Shown here: piece after piece, positions 16,306 to 24,904 of the stretch
Layout of the letters: each line of letters opens with the position of its first letter
Numbering within the stretch: the stretch's first letter is position 1
Source of the DNA: Microbacterium sp. BH-3-3-3
GTDB taxonomy: Bacteria > Actinomycetota > Actinomycetes > Actinomycetales > Microbacteriaceae
Reading direction: 5' to 3'
Length of the DNA stretch: 64,000 nucleotides
NCBI RefSeq assembly: GCF_007679045.1
Contig: NZ_VEFS01000005.1
Coordinates: 87,167-151,166 of the forward strand
Program-made: the position numbers and the translations under genes
Notes under the pieces: generated by a model
Seen by the model: the letters and a program-made list of their open reading frames with translations, nothing else
The model's database searches: none
Told to the model about the DNA's origin: nothing

Positions 16306-19300
16306 ATGACCGTTACACCCAGACCCCTATGGAGCCGCGGATTCGCCGTGGCCGCCCTGACGGGCTTCGTCGCGACAGGGCTCGCGCCCACCGCGGCGCA
16401 GGCCGACGACGACACCGTCGACACGCTGTACTCCTTCGAGGACGGCACCTCCGACCACGTCCAGTGGGGCGCCGCCGGTGCGGGAGTGGAGCGCCTGGCC
16501 GACTCCGGCCTCGCCTCGTTCTCGAGCGCACCGAACGCCGCTGTGCTGTCGTACGGCTTCGATCTCGGGCTCGACCCGCACTACGGCGGGATCGGCTTCG
16601 AGTACACCGGCTCCCGCCCCGCGCAGAACTGGAGCGCCTCCGACGGCATGCAGTTCTGGTTGCACAGCGACGGCAGCGGCTCGTCGATCCAGGTCGAGAT
16701 CGTCGACGCGACCTCGGCGACAGCCACCGTCGGCGACCGTTGGGACACCGTCGTCCCGCTCGGCAGCGCGGGATGGCACCTGGTGCGCATCCCGTTCTCG
16801 CAGTTCTCGTATGCGACCGACCACCAGGACGCCGGAGCGCCGAACGACGGCACCCTCGACCTCTCGTTCGTGCGCGGTCTGCTGTTCCCCGCGAACAGCG
16901 GAGCGGCCACGGTCAAGCTCGACGAGATCGGTCTCTACACCGGCGCTTCCGACCCGACCGACCCGACCGACCCGACCGACCCCGACGAGGGCGGCACCGC
17001 GCCGACCGGACGGGTGATCGAGGACTTCGAGTCCGACCTGCGCCGCGGCGACCCCTCGGCCGTGCCCGCCCTCGGATGGTTCACGGCGCAGGGTGCGGGC
17101 AACGTCCCCACCTTCGACCGGGTGGCGGACGCCGAGCGCCCCTCCGCCGCCGCCGACAACGACGTGCTCGACGTGGGCTTCGACACCCGGTCGTGGGCGG
17201 TTCTCGTCGACGCCTTCACCCCCGACGGACAGACGTGGGTGCCGCAGGACTGGAGCGCCTTCACCGGCGTCGGGTTCTGGATGAAAGGCACCGGTTCGGG
17301 GGCGCCCCTGTTCTTCGACCTGATCGACAACCGCAACCCCGACTCGACCGTCGACGACGCCGAGCGTTTCTCGACCCGGTTCGTCGACGACGTGGCGGGC
17401 TGGCGGTTCATCGAACTGCCGTTCGCTGACTTCACCCGCAAGAACATCGGCAACGGCGCCCCCGACGACGGGCTCACCCTGACCGACGTGCACGGCTTCG
17501 GCATCGGCGTCGAGCAGTCGTCGCCGGTCGTCGCCCCCGACCTCCGTTTCGACGACGTCACTCTCTTCGGCACGGCCGACCCGAACCGACCGATCGCGGT
17601 GAACCCGGCGCGCGCCGTCTTCACGGTCGAGGAGGGCGCCGACGCGCAGGTCGGCGTGCGACTCTCGCGCACGAGCGACACCGATGTGACGGTGAGCTGG
17701 CGCACCGAGGCCGCGACCGAGCGCACCTCGACCGAGGACCTGCCCGCCGCCCCCGACCGCGACTACGTGTCGGGGTCGGGCACCGTGACCATCCCCGCGG
17801 GCTCGCGGGAGGCGACGATCACGGTCCCCACGATCGACGACGGCAAGGACGAGGTCGACGAGACCTTCCTCGTGCGCTTCTCGGATGCCGTGAACGCGCA
17901 GCTCGGCACGGTTCCGGTGGCCCGCGTCAGCATCACCGACAACGACGCCCCCGTCGACGGGTTGATCGACGACTTCGAGAACGGCACCACCGGCCTGGAC
18001 GGTCTCGGCGAAGCGGGACTCGCGACGCGCGAGATCGCGGCATCCGCCCCCGACGCCTACCCGGGTCAGGACTCCTTCGAGAACGTCCTCGACGTGACCG
18101 GCGCGGGCGGCTACGCCCACCGGTTCGCCCAGCCCCAGGACTGGAGCGCGAAGAACGGACTGGGCTTCTGGTACGACGGTCGCGGTGACGGCAGCCGGGT
18201 GACGGTGGGCCTCGACGACGGTGCCGGAGCGGGCGCCGCCGCGCAGGGCTCCCCCGAGGACTGGGTGCTGCAGTGGTCGGACGAGTTCGACGGCGCGGCC
18301 GGGACTCCCGCCGACCCCCGTTACTGGACCTATGAGACCGGCGGATGGGGCTGGGGCAACGACGAGCTGCAGTACTACACCGACTCGACCGAGAACGCCG
18401 CCCACGACGGGAACGGCAACATGGTCATCACGACCAGGGCCGTCGACGACCCGGCCGCATCGGGCCTGTCGTGCTGGTACGGACCGTGCAAGTACACGTC
18501 GGCGCGACTGATCACCGAGGACAAGTACACCTTCCAGCACGGCCGCGTCGAGGTGCGCGCCAAGATGCCCGACGGCGAGGCGGGGATCTGGCCCGCGATC
18601 TGGTCGCTCGGCGACGACTTCCGCGAGGTCGGGTGGCCCCAGACCGGCGAGATCGACATCATGGAGTACGTCGGCAAGCTCCCCACCGAGATCTTCGGCA
18701 CCATCCACGGCCCGGGCTACTCCGGTGGTCAGTCGTTCGGCGGTACCCACGACTTCGGCACCGACCTCAGCAACCAGTGGCTGACGTTCTCGGTCGAGTG
18801 GGAACAAGGGCAGATCCGCTGGTACGTGCAGCGCGACGGCGGCGAGCGGATCCTCTTCCACACCGCGACGCCCCAGGACGTCGCCCCGAACGAGTGGGTG
18901 TACGAGCACCCGTTCTTCCTCCTCATGAACATGGCGGTCGGGGGCAACTTCGGCGGGGCACTGTCGAGCGACCTCACCTTCCCGCAGGAGCTCGCGGTGG
19001 ACTACATCCGCGTGTACCAGGCTCCCGATGCCGCTGAGCGTTTCGAGACGACGTTCGTCGACGACCAGGCGGGGTGGCGCTGGGTCGAGCTGCCCTTCGC
19101 CGGCTTCTCCCGTGCGGGCGAGCAACCCGAGGGGGCGGCCGACGACGGTCTCGGTCTGACGGCGGTGACGGGGTACCAGGTCGAGGTCGCGGGCACGGCA
19201 TCCACCGGTCCCGTGTCGATCGACCGCGTGCGTCTGTTGAACGCCCTCTCGGCGACGGGCGGCTCGGGCACGACGACGGCCGCCGAAACGACCACGCCGA

Positions 19301-19476
19301 CCGCCGTCCGGGCGAGCACCGTCACGACCTCCGCGGCAGCGGTGGGGACGGCAGCGCCCGCGGCCCTCGCTTCGACGGGGGCGGAGAGCCCGCTCGGTGG
19401 CCTGGCCGTCGCTGCGGCCCTGCTCGGGGTCGGGGTCTTCGCCGGGCACCGCGTCAGACGGCGCCGCCTCGGCTGA
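16306..19476 (+). CDS. Secreted, cell-wall-anchored multidomain GH16 beta-glucanase
   Basis: A 1056-residue surface enzyme. Order: signal peptide (1 to about 33, ending AAQA), CIA30-like carbohydrate-binding domain 1 (36-215), PTD linker, domain 2 (237-423), Calx-beta domain (430-548), then the first half of domain 3 (550-645). The GH16 catalytic domain (about 653-905) is inserted there, and the second half of domain 3 follows (907-979). A Thr/Ala-rich stretch leads to the sorting signal LASTG (1021-1025), a hydrophobic segment and an Arg tail. The catalytic motif is Glu782-Ile-Asp784-Ile-Met-Glu787, as in laminarinases, so beta-1,3-glucan hydrolysis is likely. ATG 16306 has GAGGA 5 nt upstream. 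A LacI-type operator precedes it. Confidence 0.92.
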   Translation: MTVTPRPLWSRGFAVAALTGFVATGLAPTAAQADDDTVDTLYSFEDGTSDHVQWGAAGAGVERLADSGLASFSSAPNAAVLSYGFDLGLDPHYGGIGFEYTGSRPAQNWSASDGMQFWLHSDGSGSSIQVEIVDATSATATVGDRWDTVVPLGSAGWHLVRIPFSQFSYATDHQDAGAPNDGTLDLSFVRGLLFPANSGAATVKLDEIGLYTGASDPTDPTDPTDPDEGGTAPTGRVIEDFESDLRRGDPSAVPALGWFTAQGAGNVPTFDRVADAERPSAAADNDVLDVGFDTRSWAVLVDAFTPDGQTWVPQDWSAFTGVGFWMKGTGSGAPLFFDLIDNRNPDSTVDDAERFSTRFVDDVAGWRFIELPFADFTRKNIGNGAPDDGLTLTDVHGFGIGVEQSSPVVAPDLRFDDVTLFGTADPNRPIAVNPARAVFTVEEGADAQVGVRLSRTSDTDVTVSWRTEAATERTSTEDLPAAPDRDYVSGSGTVTIPAGSREATITVPTIDDGKDEVDETFLVRFSDAVNAQLGTVPVARVSITDNDAPVDGLIDDFENGTTGLDGLGEAGLATREIAASAPDAYPGQDSFENVLDVTGAGGYAHRFAQPQDWSAKNGLGFWYDGRGDGSRVTVGLDDGAGAGAAAQGSPEDWVLQWSDEFDGAAGTPADPRYWTYETGGWGWGNDELQYYTDSTENAAHDGNGNMVITTRAVDDPAASGLSCWYGPCKYTSARLITEDKYTFQHGRVEVRAKMPDGEAGIWPAIWSLGDDFREVGWPQTGEIDIMEYVGKLPTEIFGTIHGPGYSGGQSFGGTHDFGTDLSNQWLTFSVEWEQGQIRWYVQRDGGERILFHTATPQDVAPNEWVYEHPFFLLMNMAVGGNFGGALSSDLTFPQELAVDYIRVYQAPDAAERFETTFVDDQAGWRWVELPFAGFSRAGEQPEGAADDGLGLTAVTGYQVEVAGTASTGPVSIDRVRLLNALSATGGSGTTTAAETTTPTAVRASTVTTSAAAVGTAAPAALASTGAESPLGGLAVAAALLGVGVFAGHRVRRRRLG
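16951..16986 (+). repeat. In-frame tandem repeat encoding a Pro-Thr-Asp linker
   Basis: The 9-mer GACCCGACC is repeated three times and followed by a partial copy, encoding DPTDPTDPTDPDE between the first two binding domains of the glucanase. Near-identical codons make it prone to slippage, so linker length may vary between strains. Confidence 0.8.
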
Positions 19477-19487
19477 GGGTCACCGTC

Positions 19488-19528
19488 AGAGCCGACTCCG
19501 GAGCGCCGCGGCATCCGGAGTCGGCTCT
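19488..19528. terminator. Terminator after the GH16 glucanase
   Basis: A perfect 15-bp stem, AGAGCCGACTCCGGA (19488-19502) with 19514-19528, and an 11-nt loop, starting 11 bp after the stop codon. It lies between converging genes and should serve both. There is no long T-tract. Confidence 0.8.
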
Positions 19529-19538
19529 TGCGCGCGCG

Positions 19539-20483
19539 TCAGGTCCAGGCGTCGGCGACGCCCGCGAGGGGGAGGGAGGCGTCCCAGACGCGATCGGCCT
19601 CGGCGAGATCGCGCAGCGGCCGGTACAGGGGGTGGGTCCCCGGGGCGCCGCCCAGGTTGCCGAGGCCGGTGGGGCCATAGAGCACGTCGCTGCGCGGTGA
19701 GGCGGTCGTCGCCGCGGCCAGGGCGGGGAGCGCGGCGGTCTCGACCGTGCCGAGCAGCAGTCCACGCGCCGAGAGCCAGCGCACCACGCGCACCCCGACG
19801 GTGTCTTCGTCGCGTCCGAGCTCAGGGCGGGCGGCGAGCAGGTTGGTCGGGGCGACGCCGGGGTGCGAGACCACGCTGCGCACGCCCCATCCCTCGCGCC
19901 TCGACCGCTCGTCGAGCGCGCGGGCGAACAGTCCGAGCGCGATCTTCGAGCGGCCGTAGGCGCGCGCACCGTCGTACGAGCGCTCGCTGTCGAGGTCGTC
20001 GAAGGAGAGGCGACCCGTGCGCGCCGCGACGCTCACCTGCGACACGATGCGCGCGTTCCCGGCCCGCAGCAACGGCCAGAGGTGCCCGACGAGAGCGACG
20101 TGAGCGAGGTGGTTCGTGCCGAACTGCAGCTCGTGGCCGTCGGCCGTGACCTGGCGCGAGGGCGGGGTCATCACCCCGGCGTTGTTGATCAGCAGGTGCA
20201 CCGGCGCCCCCTCTGCCCGAAGGGCCTCACCGAAGGCGGAGACGGATGCCAGTGACGACAGGTCGAGATCGTGCACCGCGACCCGCGCGGAGGGGGTCTT
20301 CTCGCGCAGCCGCGCGACGACGCCCTCGCCTTTGGCGCGGTTGCGCACGGGCAGCACGAGCTCGGCGCCGGCGTCGACGAGGCGCTCCGCCATCACCACG
20401 CCCATGCCGTCGCTTCCGCCGGTGAGCACGACGCGACGGCCGGTGAGGTCGGGGAGGGTGATGTCGATGTCGCTGCGGGCCAT
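19539..20483 (-). CDS. Short-chain dehydrogenase/reductase
   Basis: A 314-residue Rossmann-fold oxidoreductase. The nucleotide-binding loop is TGGSDGMG near residue 20, and NNAGVM follows near residue 95. The catalytic Ser lies in SQVSVAARTG and the catalytic Tyr and Lys in YGRSK. The long C-terminal part (to 314) resembles retinol-dehydrogenase/WW-domain-oxidoreductase-like SDRs, which are longer than classical 250-residue members. AAGGAGA lies 6 nt before the ATG. It is divergent from an XRE-family regulator across 165 bp, a common pairing in which the regulator controls the SDR. Substrate unknown. Confidence 0.9.
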   Translation of the reverse strand: MARSDIDITLPDLTGRRVVLTGGSDGMGVVMAERLVDAGAELVLPVRNRAKGEGVVARLREKTPSARVAVHDLDLSSLASVSAFGEALRAEGAPVHLLINNAGVMTPPSRQVTADGHELQFGTNHLAHVALVGHLWPLLRAGNARIVSQVSVAARTGRLSFDDLDSERSYDGARAYGRSKIALGLFARALDERSRREGWGVRSVVSHPGVAPTNLLAARPELGRDEDTVGVRVVRWLSARGLLLGTVETAALPALAAATTASPRSDVLYGPTGLGNLGGAPGTHPLYRPLRDLAEADRVWDASLPLAGVADAWT

Positions 20484-20648
20484 GTCGGTCTCCTTGGTCG
20501 GTGTGTCCCAGCGTCGCGCGATCGACGCCGCAGAGACAGGGCCTGGCGATCCGAGGCTGCCCGGGGCACGGCATCCGCTCAAAGGGGGATCGACGCGTCC
20601 TGGCACCGCCCGGGAGCGCCGGGTAGACAGGAGGCCGAGGGGGACACC

Positions 20649-21488
20649 GTGATCGATCGAGTCGCACTGGCGCATTTCCTGCGCACCCGCCGTGAGGCGC
20701 TGCAGCCCGAAGACGTGGGGCTGCCGCGCGGAGTGCGTCGGCGCACCCGGGGCCTTCGCCGCGAGGAGGCGGCCGCGCTCAGCCACATGTCGGTCGACTA
20801 CTACGCCCGGCTCGAGCGCGAGCGCGGACCACAGCCGTCGGAGCAGATGCTGGCCTCCATCGCTCAGGGCCTGCACCTCTCGCGCGCCGAACGCGACCAC
20901 CTGTTCCGCCTCGCGGGGCACGTGCCCGCCGATCGCGGCACCGGAGGTGAGCACATCAGTCCCGGGCTGCTGCGCGTGCTCGACCGCCTCGACGACACCC
21001 CGGCAGAGGTCGTCACCGAACTCGGCGAGACGCTCCGGCAGTCCCGCCTGGGCGTGGCGCTGACCGGCGACGCCTCTTTGCGCCGCGGCGCGCACCGCAG
21101 CCTCGGCTACCGATGGTTCGCCGACCCGGCCTCGCGCGCGGTGTACGACCCGCGCGACCACGCGTTTCTCAGCCGGCTGTTCGCCGCGGGGCTCCGCGAG
21201 CTCGTCGGGCGCCGCGGGCCGCAGTCGCACGCGGCCGACCTCGCCGACGACCTGCGCGGGCGCAGTGCCGAGTTCCGCGACCTCTGGGGCCGGCACGAGG
21301 TGGGCCTGCGCCCCGCCGAGACCAAGCGTTTCGTGCACCCGAGCGTGGGCACGATCGAGGTGCACTGCCAGACCCTCGTCGACCCCGAGACGGCGCATTC
21401 GCTGCTCGTCTACACCGCGGCCCCGGGCACCGAGAGCGCCGAGAAGCTGCGGCTGCTGGCGGTGCTCGGGCCGTCGGTGCCGGCGTGA
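20649..21488 (+). CDS. XRE-family transcriptional regulator with MmyB-like sensor domain
   Basis: A 279-residue regulator. An N-terminal helix-turn-helix (about 5-75) contains FLRTRREALQPEDVGLP, RRTRGLRREEAAALSHMS and the family hallmark YYARLERERGPQPS. The C-terminal 170 residues form the MmyB-like ligand-binding domain, with RWFADPASRAVY and GTIEVHCQTL. The GTG start at 20649 follows AGGAGGCCGAGGGGG. Members of this family typically control an adjacent, divergently transcribed SDR gene, which is the arrangement here. The ligand is not predictable. Confidence 0.9.
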   Translation: MIDRVALAHFLRTRREALQPEDVGLPRGVRRRTRGLRREEAAALSHMSVDYYARLERERGPQPSEQMLASIAQGLHLSRAERDHLFRLAGHVPADRGTGGEHISPGLLRVLDRLDDTPAEVVTELGETLRQSRLGVALTGDASLRRGAHRSLGYRWFADPASRAVYDPRDHAFLSRLFAAGLRELVGRRGPQSHAADLADDLRGRSAEFRDLWGRHEVGLRPAETKRFVHPSVGTIEVHCQTLVDPETAHSLLVYTAAPGTESAEKLRLLAVLGPSVPA

Positions 21489-21521
21489 GGGGCGGCTCGG
21501 GCGCGGTGGGGCGCTGAGACG

Positions 21522-21574
21522 GCATCCCGCTGACGAGTCGGCTGCAGCTCGACACCGTTTCGTCAGCGAGATGC
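21522..21574. terminator. Long-stem hairpin downstream of the XRE gene
   Basis: Fifteen-nt arms, GCATCCCGCTGACGA (21522-21536) and TCGTCAGCGAGATGC (21560-21574), pair at 14 of 15 positions around a 23-nt loop. It lies 33 bp after the XRE stop. It may be a terminator, or one of several long-stem palindromes seen at gene ends in this window. Confidence 0.6.
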
Positions 21575-21690
21575 AGCCTCGGCGCCCTCGCCGTTTCACG
21601 TCCCCGCGGGCCGGGCGCGAACACACCGGACGAACGCGGCACGTGTCAAGCATCTAGGTGCCGCACCGTGGCTCGGCGGATGCTCGGGAG

Positions 21691-22746
21691 GTGACCGACG
21701 GTTCCCCCCTCCCGTTCCCCCTGCTCTTCTCCTCCGACTCTCTCGACGACGCCGCGCTCGACGGCGTCCGCGAGGTGCTGCGCGCGGCGGATGCCACGCA
21801 CGCGCTCGGCCGCGACATCACGGCGACGATGGAATGGGCGAGCGGAGTCCGCCTGCCGTCGACGCTCGCCGCCCGGTGGGAGCTGCTCGCCTCGGTCGCG
21901 GCGCGCGATGTGGCGGCCGCCCGCGTGCTCGAGCCGCACCTCGACGCGCTGTCGATCCTCGACGAAGCGGCATCCGCCGGTCTCGAGATCGCCGTGGATC
22001 CGGATGCCACGTGGGGGGTCTTCGCCGCGGAAGGCGCGGGCATGCGCCTCGAGGCCCGGAACGACGGCGGCACGTGGACGTTCCACGGCACGAAGCCGTG
22101 GTGCTCGCTGGCCGCCCACCTCTCGCACGCCCTCGTCACGGCCTGGGTCGACGACGACCGCCGACAGCTCTTCGCCGTCGACCTGCGCGACCCCGCGGTC
22201 ACCGCGCGGCCCGGGCCCTGGCATGCCCGCGGGCTCGCGCAGGTCGTCAGTGCGCCGATCGACGTCGACGGCGCCGTCGCGCTGCCCGTCGGCGACCCCG
22301 GGTGGTACCTGCGGCGCCCCGGCTTCGCGCACGGCGGCGTCGGCGTCGCCGCGTGCTGGTGGGGCGGGGCCGTTCCGCTGCGCACGGCGCTGCGCGACGC
22401 CGCGCGGTCGGAGAGGGCGGATCAGGTGGCGGCGATGCACCTCGGCCGCGCCCACGTCGCGCTGTGGGCGGCGCGGGCCGCCCTCGTCGAGACGGCGGAC
22501 GTCTTCGCGGCGGGAGACGCGGCCGGCCAGGGCCTGCGCGCAGCCCGCGCGCGCACCGTCGTGGCCGACGCGGTCGAGACGGTCATCGCGAGCTCCGCGC
22601 ACGCCCTGGGCCCGCTGCCGCTGACCGCCGACGAGTCCCACGCGCGGCGCGTGGCCGACCTGCAGGTGTACGTGCGGCAGCATCACGCGGAGCGCGACCT
22701 CGCCCGCATCGGGGCCGACGTCGCGGCGGGAAACGGCGCATGGTGA
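21691..22746 (+). CDS. Acyl-CoA dehydrogenase-like flavoprotein
   Basis: About 351 residues, slightly shorter than typical acyl-CoA dehydrogenases (about 380). The middle region reads as the family's beta-domain: GVFAAEGAGMRLEAR, WTFHGTKPWCSLA and LFAVDLRDPAV. The helical C-terminal half has AARSERADQVAAMHLGRAHVAL. I could not locate the catalytic Glu with confidence, so enzymatic activity is uncertain. The start is ambiguous: GTG 21691 gives a natural-looking MTDGSPLPFP but lacks a well-spaced ribosome-binding site; GTG 21658 is the alternative. It overlaps the PIG-L/methyltransferase gene by 7 bp. The three-gene set suggests modification of a glycosylated lipid or secondary metabolite. Confidence 0.8.
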   Translation: MTDGSPLPFPLLFSSDSLDDAALDGVREVLRAADATHALGRDITATMEWASGVRLPSTLAARWELLASVAARDVAAARVLEPHLDALSILDEAASAGLEIAVDPDATWGVFAAEGAGMRLEARNDGGTWTFHGTKPWCSLAAHLSHALVTAWVDDDRRQLFAVDLRDPAVTARPGPWHARGLAQVVSAPIDVDGAVALPVGDPGWYLRRPGFAHGGVGVAACWWGGAVPLRTALRDAARSERADQVAAMHLGRAHVALWAARAALVETADVFAAGDAAGQGLRAARARTVVADAVETVIASSAHALGPLPLTADESHARRVADLQVYVRQHHAERDLARIGADVAAGNGAW

Positions 22747-24101
22747 GCTTCGACCACCGCGACCCGGGCACCGACGAGTCGATCTGGGCGGCCGCGCTCG
22801 CCGCCCGCGACCTGGTGACGCTCGACCTCGACGTCGACCGGGTGATCGTCGTGGCCGCGCACCCCGACGACGAGAGCCTCGGAGCCGCCGGTCTGCTCGC
22901 GAGCGCGACGGCCCGCGGCATCCGCGTCGAGATCGTGATCGTGACCGACGGCGAGGGCTCGCACCCCGACTCGCCGACCCACAGCCCCGCCACCCTCGCT
23001 CTCGTGCGCAGGCGCGAGGTCGCCGTGGCGGTCGAGGCGGTGGGGGTCGCGGGCGTGCCGCGGTTCCTCGGCCTGCCCGACGGGGGCACCGACGCGCACC
23101 GCGACGACATCGCCGCGGCGCTGCACGAGGTGCTCGACCGCGCCGGCGACGACCGCGTGCTGGTGCTGTCGCCCTGGCGCGGAGACGGCCACCGCGACCA
23201 CCGGGTCGTGGGCGAGATCGTCGAAGAGGTCTGCGCGCAGCGGGGCGTGCGTTCGCGCGCGTTCCCGATCTGGCTGTGGCACTGGGGGAGTCCCGACGAC
23301 GTGCTCTGGGCCCGCGCGGAGCGCCTGGCCCTCGACGACGCGGCCCGGGATGCCAAGGCCCGCGCCCTGCGCGCGCACGAGAGCCAGCTGTCGGCCCTGT
23401 CGGCCGCGCCCGGCGACGAACCGATGATCCACGCGCGCATGCACGCCCACTTCACCCGCGACGAAGAGGTCTTCTTCGCCCCGGAACCCGCCGCCGCGAG
23501 CGTCGGCCCCGAGTACTTCGACGGCATGTACGCCCGCCACGACGACCCCTGGGGCTTCGACTCGCGCTGGTACGAGCAGCGCAAGCGGGCGGTGCTGCTC
23601 GCGGCCCTGCCCCGGCGGCGGTACCGCGCGGTGTTCGAGGCGGGGTGCTCGACCGGCGCGCTGACGGGGGAGCTCGCCGACCGCGGTGACCGGGTGCTGG
23701 CCGTCGACCTGTCGCCGGCGGCTCTGGAGCGGGCAGCGCGCCGACTCGAGGGGCGGGCGAACGTCGAGCTGCGCGTCGCCTCGCTCCCCGCCGACTGGCC
23801 CGACGGGGTGTTCGACCTCGTCGTCCTGTCGGAGGTGGCCTACTACTGGAACGACGCCGACCTCGCGGCCGGACTGACCGCGGCGGCGTCGGCGCTCGAG
23901 CCCCAGGGCCATCTGGTCGCCTGCCACTGGCGGCATCCGGTCGCCGAGTACCCGCGCTCCGGTGACAGCGTGCACGCCGCGCTCGCCGCGGTGCCGACCC
24001 TCGTGCGCCTCGTGCGACACGAGGAAGACGACTTCGTGCTCGAGGTCTACGGCCGCTCCGGGGCCCGGTCGGTGGCCGTCGAGGCGGGACTCGTGCCGTG
24101 A
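22740..24101 (+). CDS. Fusion of PIG-L-type GlcNAc deacetylase and SAM-dependent methyltransferase
   Basis: A 453-residue two-domain protein. The N-terminal domain (about 30-245) is a LmbE/PIG-L zinc deacetylase: AAHPDDESLGAAG carries the AHPDDE metal motif, and GDGHRDHRVVGE carries the second (HxxH-like) ligand set. The C-terminal domain (about 265-453) is a class I methyltransferase: FEAGCSTGALTGELADRG is the SAM-binding loop, VLAVDLSPAALERA the next strand, and LVVLSEVAYYWND the motif IV region, as in NodS-like enzymes. Together they could remove an N-acetyl group from an amino sugar and then methylate the product. It overlaps its neighbours on both sides (7 and 4 bp). Confidence 0.9.
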   Translation: MVSFDHRDPGTDESIWAAALAARDLVTLDLDVDRVIVVAAHPDDESLGAAGLLASATARGIRVEIVIVTDGEGSHPDSPTHSPATLALVRRREVAVAVEAVGVAGVPRFLGLPDGGTDAHRDDIAAALHEVLDRAGDDRVLVLSPWRGDGHRDHRVVGEIVEEVCAQRGVRSRAFPIWLWHWGSPDDVLWARAERLALDDAARDAKARALRAHESQLSALSAAPGDEPMIHARMHAHFTRDEEVFFAPEPAAASVGPEYFDGMYARHDDPWGFDSRWYEQRKRAVLLAALPRRRYRAVFEAGCSTGALTGELADRGDRVLAVDLSPAALERAARRLEGRANVELRVASLPADWPDGVFDLVVLSEVAYYWNDADLAAGLTAAASALEPQGHLVACHWRHPVAEYPRSGDSVHAALAAVPTLVRLVRHEEDDFVLEVYGRSGARSVAVEAGLVP

Positions 24102-24817
24102 GGGCCGTGGTGGTCGCGATCCCCGCGCACGACGAGGAGGCGCTGATCGGGCGGTGTCTCGCGACGGTCACCCGCGCCGTCGCCCATGCCCGCGAGCGTG
24201 AGCCCGATCTCGACGCGCGGATCGTCGTCGTGCTCGACGCGTGCACCGACACCACCGCGATGCAGGTGCGCCGGTGGCCGGTCGAGGCGGTCGAGATCTC
24301 GTCGCGAGTGGTCGGTACGGCCCGCCGCGTCGGAGTGGCCCACGGTCTCGCCGCGCTCGACGCGGATCCCGAACGCACGTGGATCGCGATGACGGATGCC
24401 GACTCCACGGTGCCCCGCGAGTGGCTCACCCATCAGCTCGACCTCATGGACGCCGGTATCGACGTCGTGCTGGGTACGGTGCGCCCCGACTTCGCCGACC
24501 TCAGCGATCGCCACGCGGCGTACTGGCGTGCCACCCACCCGCGCGGTCGCCCGGCGGGGAACGTCCACGGCGCGAACCTCGGCATCCGGGCCCGCACGTA
24601 CCTCGAGGTCGGCGGCATCCGGGATCTCGCCCTGCACGAAGACGTCGCCCTCGTCGACGCCGCACGGGCGACCGGCGCGCGGGTGCGGGCGAGCGACGAG
24701 CACGAGGTCGAGACCTCGGGGCGCTTCGCCGGACGCACGCCCGCCGGATATGCCGCGTTCCTGCGCCGCGTGCACGCGTGGATCGACGCGCCCCCGCTCG
24801 CCGCCGAGGGCGCCTAG
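24098..24817 (+). CDS. Family 2-like glycosyltransferase
   Basis: A 239-residue soluble GT-A glycosyltransferase. The opening VVVAIPAHDEEALIGRCL is the nucleotide-sugar-binding start of GT2 enzymes. MTDADSTVPREWL contains the DxD-type metal motif, and LHEDVALVDAAR is the acidic region near the acceptor site. No transmembrane segment is visible. It starts at GTG 24098, overlapping the PIG-L/methyltransferase stop by 4 bp. It is the last member of a three-gene operon that would transfer and then tailor an amino sugar on an unknown acceptor. Confidence 0.88.
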   Translation: MRAVVVAIPAHDEEALIGRCLATVTRAVAHAREREPDLDARIVVVLDACTDTTAMQVRRWPVEAVEISSRVVGTARRVGVAHGLAALDADPERTWIAMTDADSTVPREWLTHQLDLMDAGIDVVLGTVRPDFADLSDRHAAYWRATHPRGRPAGNVHGANLGIRARTYLEVGGIRDLALHEDVALVDAARATGARVRASDEHEVETSGRFAGRTPAGYAAFLRRVHAWIDAPPLAAEGA

Positions 24818-24904
24818 GGCTGCGCGCCGGGCTCGTCAACCACCTCACGCCCGTCGGCGCCGCACGCGCAGACTGGCTGTTCCCCCGCAACGAGAGGCAC
24901 GACC

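Noticed and set aside
16951..16986. Short tandem repeat as a CRISPR or mobile-element trace
   Set aside because: It is in frame, encodes a Pro-Thr-Asp linker, and has no spacers or flanking duplications.
16327..19449. A 1040-codon minus-strand open frame opposite the GH16 glucanase
   Set aside because: The + strand product has a signal peptide, GH16 motif and sorting signal; the antisense translation has none.
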